Shown here in pieces: positions 58,556 to 64,000 of a stretch of DNA of 64,000 nt. The DNA lies in NCBI GenBank assembly GCA_023630585.1, contig CM042540.1:9400574-9464573 (forward strand), written 5' to 3'. The stretch comes from Cranoglanis bouderius (lineage: Eukaryota > Chordata > Actinopteri > Siluriformes > Cranoglanididae). The position numbers were made by a program, and so were the translations under genes. The stretch's first letter is position 1. Every line of letters starts with the position of its first letter. A model generated the notes under the pieces. The model was given only the letters and a program-made list of their open reading frames with translations, did no database searches and was not told the DNA's origin.

Positions 58556-59196
58556 CAGCACTGTGCAAAAGCCTTAGGCACCCAGATTTTTTTGTCTTAG
58601 ATGTTCATTTTATGACTTCTGCATTATTGGCTCAAAAAAAAAAAAAAAAAAAAAAAACATTTTAGATTTCCAAAATCCAAACTTTTGTACATGAGTAAAT
58701 AAAGTATTATGTATTACATAATAGAAAAAAAAATTCTGGATGTCATGGATTGCCTGAAAAAGCAAACAAACAGACTAACAAAACCAACAACAACAATAAC
58801 AAAATTCCAGAAGCAAGTGTGACAGTAAAAGTCTCCAGAAGAACTGTGGCAGGTTCTCCAAGTTGCTTTGCCAGCCAATTTCTTTATAAAACCACACAAA
58901 ATGTACAACCTCATTTCATAAAAGTTGGTATTTTTGTGTAAAATGCAGTAAAAACAAAAATCTCTTAATTAAAATTTCAAGAGTCTTGACAAATCACAGA
59001 TTTTTGTTTTCATTGCATTTTATGCAAATGGGGTTGTACCTGAAACAGTGATTTTTTTAAGATGAAGGATTATCACACCCAACATTTTTGTTTAGTTTAG
59101 TGGGGTTTTTTGTAATGTAGAAAACGTTTAATTGCCTTATTTTTGAAGACATTACAGCATTTCTTTACATGTACTTAAGATTTTTGCATAGTACTG
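58556..59196. mobile_element. Tc1-type miniature/decayed element with a nested MITE
   Basis: The ends CAGCACTGTGCAAAAGCCTT and TTTTTGCATAGTACTG are imperfect inverted repeats next to TA. The interior has a short transposase-like relic (VSRRTVAGSPSCF, about 58820-58870) but no complete domain. A smaller palindromic element lies at 58906-59036. Confidence 0.7.
58906..59036. mobile_element. 131-bp palindromic MITE nested in the element above
   Basis: The ends CAACCTCATTT and AAATGGGGTTG are flanked by TA. Most of its length pairs with itself (TGTGTAAAATGCAGTAAAAA against TTTTCATTGCATTTTATGCA). Confidence 0.72.
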
Positions 59197-59814
59197 TATA
59201 AAATTGCTTCTATAAATGGATTTAAAGATCTCAGCAATACAATACATTTGAAAAAAAGCAGGCATGTCAATTAACCAAACTAACATACTTATAAAAGATA
59301 ATTGCTATTTATATTTTTTAAACAATGCTTCCAAAATTGGGGTAAGTTCAACTTTTCAGAAAATCAGAGTGGCATCAATTGTTTTTCAAACAATCAGGTT
59401 GCAAGTTTGGGGGGCAAGCAAGAAAAATAAACTTTGAGGACAGTATGGTGTGGAAAAAAATAGTTTTGTTAGTGAATGAATATAACCAGATTTATGACAT
59501 CTGGGCCCAGGTCGTAGGCCAGGCCTAGGATGGTCTGCAGCTCTACTCAATGCCAGCTACTGCTCTGGTTTGTTGCCCAGCGAGTTAAAAGCAGTGTTGG
59601 AGATCAACATTGCAATATAATAAAACTAAAAATATCAAAAAACTATTTTTGCGACATCCACAGGCAAACAATGTGGCGTCACACTTTAACTGTGGCTGCA
59701 TATAGTCAACATGTACAAACAGCTCCCACTTTTCTGCCTCCCAACGCAAACAACATCATAATTGCCAGAATTGTGCATTGTTTATTAATAATAATACCTT
59801 ACATTTATATAATT
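59197..59814. other. Intergenic, nothing recognised
   Basis: No features named. Confidence 0.5.
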
Positions 59815-60023
59815 TTTACAGTATAGCATCCCCATCCCAGGGCATTAGGACCCACACAAAGCACATAGCAAGCACCACCTGCTGGCCTCCCTAATACCAC
59901 TTCCAGCAGCAACCGTAGTTTTCCCCAGGAGGTCTCCCATTCAGGTACTGGCCAGGCCCAACCTTGCTTAGCTTCAGTGGGAAACCAGACAAGACCTGCA
60001 GGGGGATATGGCTCTGGCAGTTT
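59815..60023 (-). mobile_element. 5S-derived SINE, 5' fragment
   Basis: On the minus strand 59975-59931 reads GAAGCTAAGCAAGGTTGGGC, CTGGCCAGTACC, TGAATGGGAGACC. This is a close relative of the 3' half of 5S rRNA with its internal promoter boxes. The body matches the SINE at 19141-19698 but the element stops at about 59815, so the 3' tail is missing. Confidence 0.82.
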
Positions 60024-61084
60024 ATTTAAATCTTTATTATGGATAATAATCTGAATTGCATTTTAAATTGCATCTCAGCTCAAAAATACTCCTGCCAGCA
60101 CTTTTTTTGTAGGAAAAAAAAAGCCAAGTGTGAAAGCAACCTCTTTATTGTGCTCCCCAGAACACATGATCAGTGACCCTCTAGCTGGTCATTTCCTCAT
60201 AAAGCTTGAGAGCCCTCACTGAACACAGAGCTGGACCGAGTGCAGTCACATCTGCAAGAGTTTATATGTTTGATACATTTATTAATTAGGTACTGCAACA
60301 GAAACATCTTTGTCAGAAATGCTGGTTTCAGCCACAGCATGACATTATAACTCTGGTACCCACTGAAGGCAATGCATGTGACCAATATTCTGCAATTTTT
60401 GCCGACTAGACTGGCTGTAGTGTTGGCCAGTAAAAAAGCTGGTAAAATGTTATAATAACTTTTATTATTACATTATTAATAGACATTAGACATTATATAT
60501 TCAGAATTTGACAGTTAATAAATGTTTATGAATGACAGTTGAAGTAGTTGCTAATTTGTGTTATACATGTATACACCTGATTTACATGGTGGGCAGAACA
60601 GCAGTTGTAAGAGGGCATTTAGGCTTCTTAGCGCTAGAATGGGGTGGATTCTCCCTCCTTTGTTTTAAATTTGAAATCAACTTTACACACATGAGTTCCT
60701 TGGAACAAACATGCCTCAGACTTGTGTTGTCAAAAAATGACCACAAATGGTCAACATCTTACCATCTTACCTTATCAGGAGAAAGATTAACATGATGGGG
60801 AACCAAATTTAACACGTTCTAGTAGTAATTATAATGCTTTAATTCGTTAATTGTAAAAGCCATGAATATATCACATACATGGCCTGAGTGCTAAGAAAAA
60901 GCAACAGTGGGATAGAGAAAAAATCTTCCTGCCACTGCTGTGAAAGTAAAATAACAAAAAAAAAAAAAAAACAGTTTGTCTCATGAAGACAAATAAACTA
61001 ACCTGATGGTTTTGAGCTACTGCATATAAATTGCATATGAAGAAGTTTTAAAGCAGCAAAATTCACAAAATACATTTCATACAG
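60024..61084. other. Intergenic, nothing recognised
   Basis: No coding signal. Confidence 0.5.
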
Positions 61085-61086
61085 TA

Positions 61087-62637
61087 TAGCCGTGGCCAAA
61101 AGTTTTGAGAATGACACAAATATTAATTTTTACAAAGTCTGCTGCCTCAGTTTTTATGATGGCAATTTGCATATACTCCAGAATGTTATGAAGAGTGATC
61201 AGATGAATTGCAATTAATTTCAAAGTCCCTCTTTGCCATGAAAATGAACTTAATCCCAAAAAAACATGTCCACTGCATTTCAGCACTTCCACAAAAGGAC
61301 CAGCTGACATCATGTCAGTGATTCTCTCGTTAACACAGGTGAGAGTGTTAACGAGGACAAGGCTGGAGATCACCCTGTCATGCTGATTGAGTTAGAATAA
61401 CACACTGGAAGCTTTAAAAGGAGGGTGGTGCTTGAAATTATTGTTCTTCCTCTGTTAACTATGGTTACCTGCAAGGAAACACGTGCAGCCATCATTGCTT
61501 TGCATAAAAAGGGATTCACAGGCAAGGATATTGCTGCTAGTAAGATTGCACCTAAATCAACCATTTATCAGATCATCAAGACCTACAAGGAGAGAGGTTC
61601 AACTGTTGTGAAGAAGGCTTCAGGGCACCCAAGAAAGTCCAGCAAGCGCCAGGACCGTCTCCTAAAGTTGATTCAGCTGTGGGATCGGGGCACCACCAGT
61701 GCAGAGCTTGCTCAGGAATGACAGCAGGCAGGTGTGAGTGCGTCTGCACGCACAGTAAGGCGAAGACTTTTGGAGGATGGCCTGGTGTCAAGAAGGGCAG
61801 CAAAGAAGCCACTTCTCTCCAGGAAAAACATCAGGGACAGACTGCTATTCTGCAAAAAGTACAGGGATTGGACTGCTGAGGACTGGGGTAATGTCATTTT
61901 CTCTAATGAATCCCCTTTCCGATTGTTTGCGGCATCTGGAAAAAGGCTTGTCCGGAGAAGAAAAGGTGAGCGCTACCATCAGTCCTGTGTCATGCCAACA
62001 GTAAAGCATCCTGAGACCATTCATGTGTGAGGCTGCTTCTCAGCCAAGGGAGTGGGCTCACTCACAATTTTGCCTAAGAACACAGCCATGAATAAAGAAT
62101 GGTACAAAAACATCATCAGAGAGCAACTTCTCCCAACCATCCAAGAACAGTTTGGTGACGAACAATGCCTTTTCCAGCATGATGGGGCACCTTGCCACAA
62201 GGCAAAAGTGATAACGAAGTGGCTCGGGGAACAAAACATCGACATTTTGGGTCCATGGCCAGGAAACTCCCCAGACCTTAATCCCATTGAGAATTTGTGG
62301 TCAATCCTCAAGAGGCGGGTGGACAAACAAAAACCCACAAACTCTGACAAACTCCAAGCATTGATTATGTCATCAGTCAGGATGTGGCCCAGAAGTTGAT
62401 TGACAGCATGCCAGGGCAAATTGCAGTCTTGAAAAAGAAGGGTCAACACTGCAAATATTGACTCTTTGCATAAACTTCATGTAATTGTCAATAAAAGCCA
62501 TTGACACTTATGAAATGCTTGTGATTATACTTCAGTAACAGTTAGTAACATCTGACAAAAAGAGCTAAAAACACTGAAGCAGCAGACTTTGTGAAAATTA
62601 ATATTTGTGTCATTCGCAAAACTTTTGGCCACGGCTG
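61087..62637 (+). mobile_element. Tc1-like transposon (fourth family), nearly full length
   Basis: The left terminal repeat (TAGCCGTGGCCAAAAGTTTT) and right repeat (AAAACTTTTGGCCACGGCTG) match each other. They extend inwards to a GAATGACACAAATATTAATT-type segment. TA flanks both ends. The transposase is on the plus strand. Confidence 0.93.
61462..62449 (+). pseudogene. Tc1 transposase, three in-frame or frame-adjacent breaks
   Basis: The likely start is the MVTCKETRAAIIALH segment at 61461. The DNA-binding half (to 61721) ends in a TGA stop. The next piece (61734-62030) has ARTVRRRLLEDGLVSRRA and the first catalytic segment, read FSNESPF with asparagine in place of aspartate. A second TGA follows VKHPETIHV. 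The last part (62052-62399) keeps FQHDGAPCH and SPDLNPIENLW, the second and third acidic residues. A frameshift near 62390 affects the C-terminus. The full-length design is clear, but the protein is inactive. Confidence 0.9.
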
Positions 62638-62783
62638 TATATACTGTAAATATTCAGTTTAGTTGGTTCCTATAGCTTTCAAAAGTGCTTTGTCTGCACA
62701 GCTGCAGCTAATGAAGGACTCTTATCCCCATTGTCCCATTTCTTAAGAAACTTTGCGTGATACTGTAATGAATGATTCCAGCA

Positions 62784-62786
<3 letters not shown>

Positions 62787-62866
<80 letters not shown>

Positions 62867-62867
62867 T
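62787..62867. repeat. (TTTC)n microsatellite
   Basis: About 20 units. Confidence 0.95.
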
Positions 62868-63179
62868 TCTGTATATACAATGTCCTAACTTAATATTCAA
62901 TCTTATATTTAAATTGATCAAGATATTGTGGTAAGTAGACTGTACTAAGGTACTTCAGTAAATACTTTTGTTTAAGAACACCATTCAGTTTGTGCAGACA
63001 TATAAACTGAGAAAACTGACCTCATTCAACATAGCATGCTATGTACATTATGCTGTTTTCTTAAAAATCATACAATTTGCTACTGTGAAAAGTTTTCTTA
63101 TATTTTTCTATAATAGTTTAATATGTGCTAGATAATAACTTCTTTATTAGTCGTATGCCATATGGCTCTTATGCCCACA

Positions 63180-63306
63180 CTATACTATACTATACTATAG
63201 TATACTATAATATAATATAATATAATATAATATAATATAATATAATATAATATAATATAATATAATATAATACAATATAATATAATATAATATAATATAA
63301 TATAAT
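63180..63306. repeat. (TATAA)n minisatellite-like tract
   Basis: More than 20 units of TATAA, with a single TACAA variant, preceded by TATAC units. Confidence 0.95.
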
Positions 63307-63378
63307 ATTTCTTTTTTTATTTCTTTATCTTTCATCCTGGACACAGAGAGAATTTGGCTGGTCAGAATGTTCTAGCTC

Positions 63379-63608
63379 TTATGCATGGCAGGTGTAGAGG
63401 TAGGTGCTGCTCAGGCTCCAGTTAGGGGGAAAGTCTTGACTCGGATGACTCTTCAGGTGCTTCTGCATGGTGACCAGGCTACTGCAGAACTCTAAACACA
63501 ATGTGCACTGATATGGTGTGGCACCCCCGTGAGTACGCAGGTGCTTGATCATAGCAGAGTAGTCACGTGACCGCTGACCACACAGCCGACACTCAAATGG
63601 CTTCTCAC
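63379..63608 (-). CDS. Last coding exon of a ZBTB16/ZBTB32-type C2H2 zinc finger gene (partial)
   Basis: On the minus strand a TGTCCAG acceptor (AG at 63610-63609) is followed by an exon that completes a glycine codon and reads EKPFECRLCGQRSRDYSAMIKH, shown here in part. The two fingers are CRLC...H and CTLC...H, joined by LRTHGGATPYQ. The exon ends PPNWSLSSTYLYTCHA and a TAA at 63381-63379. The RSRDYSAM finger and a tail with PP(x)W...TYLY are characteristic of the C-terminus of PLZF (ZBTB16) and its relative ZBTB32, BTB-domain transcriptional repressors. Which paralogue it is cannot be decided from this exon. The rest of the gene lies beyond the right edge. It lacks an internal methionine-started ORF, so simple ORF scans miss it. 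Confidence 0.85.
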
Positions 63609-64000
63609 CTGGACAAAGAGTGAATGAAGGAGAGAGAAATTACTGCAACTTATTAAGTTCAATAGACAGAAAAGTGAAGCTAGGGTGAATGACTGTTTAT
63701 TGCTTTAAAATGTAAGTGATAACAGGAACGTACTTGCGCCATGGGCATTCCACAGCATTAAATATAACTTTAAATGGATAAAATATTCTTTAATGAATAG
63801 AAAAATGTTATTGTTGCCAAATTGATGTGGTAGAAGGAATAAAACATTTTGGGACATGCTGTTATAGGAAAATAATCAACTTTGGGGTAACTCTGCTTCT
63901 TGTTGGACCGCATCACACCACCCCTTTATAATTGGTCTTTCCCCTTCTATCCTATCAATGGGAAGTTGACTAGATATCATTCTAGTTGTGGTCCATTCTC
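63609..64000 (-). other. Intron of the ZBTB-type gene
   Basis: Sequence upstream (minus sense) of the last exon has no coding signal and reaches the window edge. Confidence 0.6.

Noticed and set aside
59931..59975. A 5S rRNA gene
   Set aside because: Only the promoter half is present, with substitutions, and the adjoining sequence is the SINE body also seen at 19141-19698.

Overview
The window looks like teleost fish DNA. It is AT-rich and crowded with dinucleotide and trinucleotide microsatellites, fish-type Tc1 transposons, LTR elements, a 5S-derived SINE and fish-type odorant receptor genes with an intron just upstream of the start codon. The species cannot be fixed from sequence alone. 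Host genes are few: three apparently intact odorant receptor (OR) genes on the minus strand (22725-23720, 28565-29515, 48653-49606), one frameshifted OR on the plus strand (about 11349-12308), one deletion-scarred OR relic (about 27655-27810), and the last exon of a ZBTB16/ZBTB32-type zinc finger gene on the minus strand at the right edge (63379-63608).

Layout. 1-2996: 3' part of a decayed endogenous retrovirus (integrase and env). 2997-5543: duplicated flanking DNA with a Tc1 insertion. 5546-10600: two nested LTRs of one ~1.9-2.0 kb LTR family plus part of an internal region. 11349-12308: OR pseudogene. 14500-18365: Tc1 pieces, one split by a solo LTR. 19141-19698: 5S-related SINE. 20900-22370: decayed Tc1 pieces. 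22725-29720: two near-identical OR genes with related flanks. 30131-35760: second copy of the same retrovirus, split by a solo LTR. 36157-37095: an unexplained insert with a proline-rich ORF. 37635-39631: solo LTR. 40070-41684: Tc1. 41832-48378: a solo LTR that itself holds a young, complete LTR retrotransposon (42051-46750). 48653-49606: OR. 50340-64000: quieter DNA with LINE, SINE, Tc1 and microsatellite remnants, then the zinc finger exon.

The most striking object is the nested LTR retrotransposon at 42051-46750. Its two 872-bp LTRs look identical, it has a 5-bp target duplication, and it carries a single 1033-codon ORF and no pol. The ORF fuses a Ty3/gypsy-like Gag N-terminus to a C6H2 zinc finger closely resembling the N-terminal finger of methionine aminopeptidase 1 (METAP1). 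Five successive in-frame tandem-repeat arrays follow. This looks like a recently active, non-autonomous element that has captured a host zinc finger.

The rest is explained by repeated segmental duplication. The retrovirus remnant, its flanks and the Tc1 at 4048/40070 share disabling mutations or the same insertion site, so they were copied as DNA after they had decayed. The block at 25845-27660 keeps empty sites for both the retrovirus and the Tc1, which lets the insertions be ordered in time.
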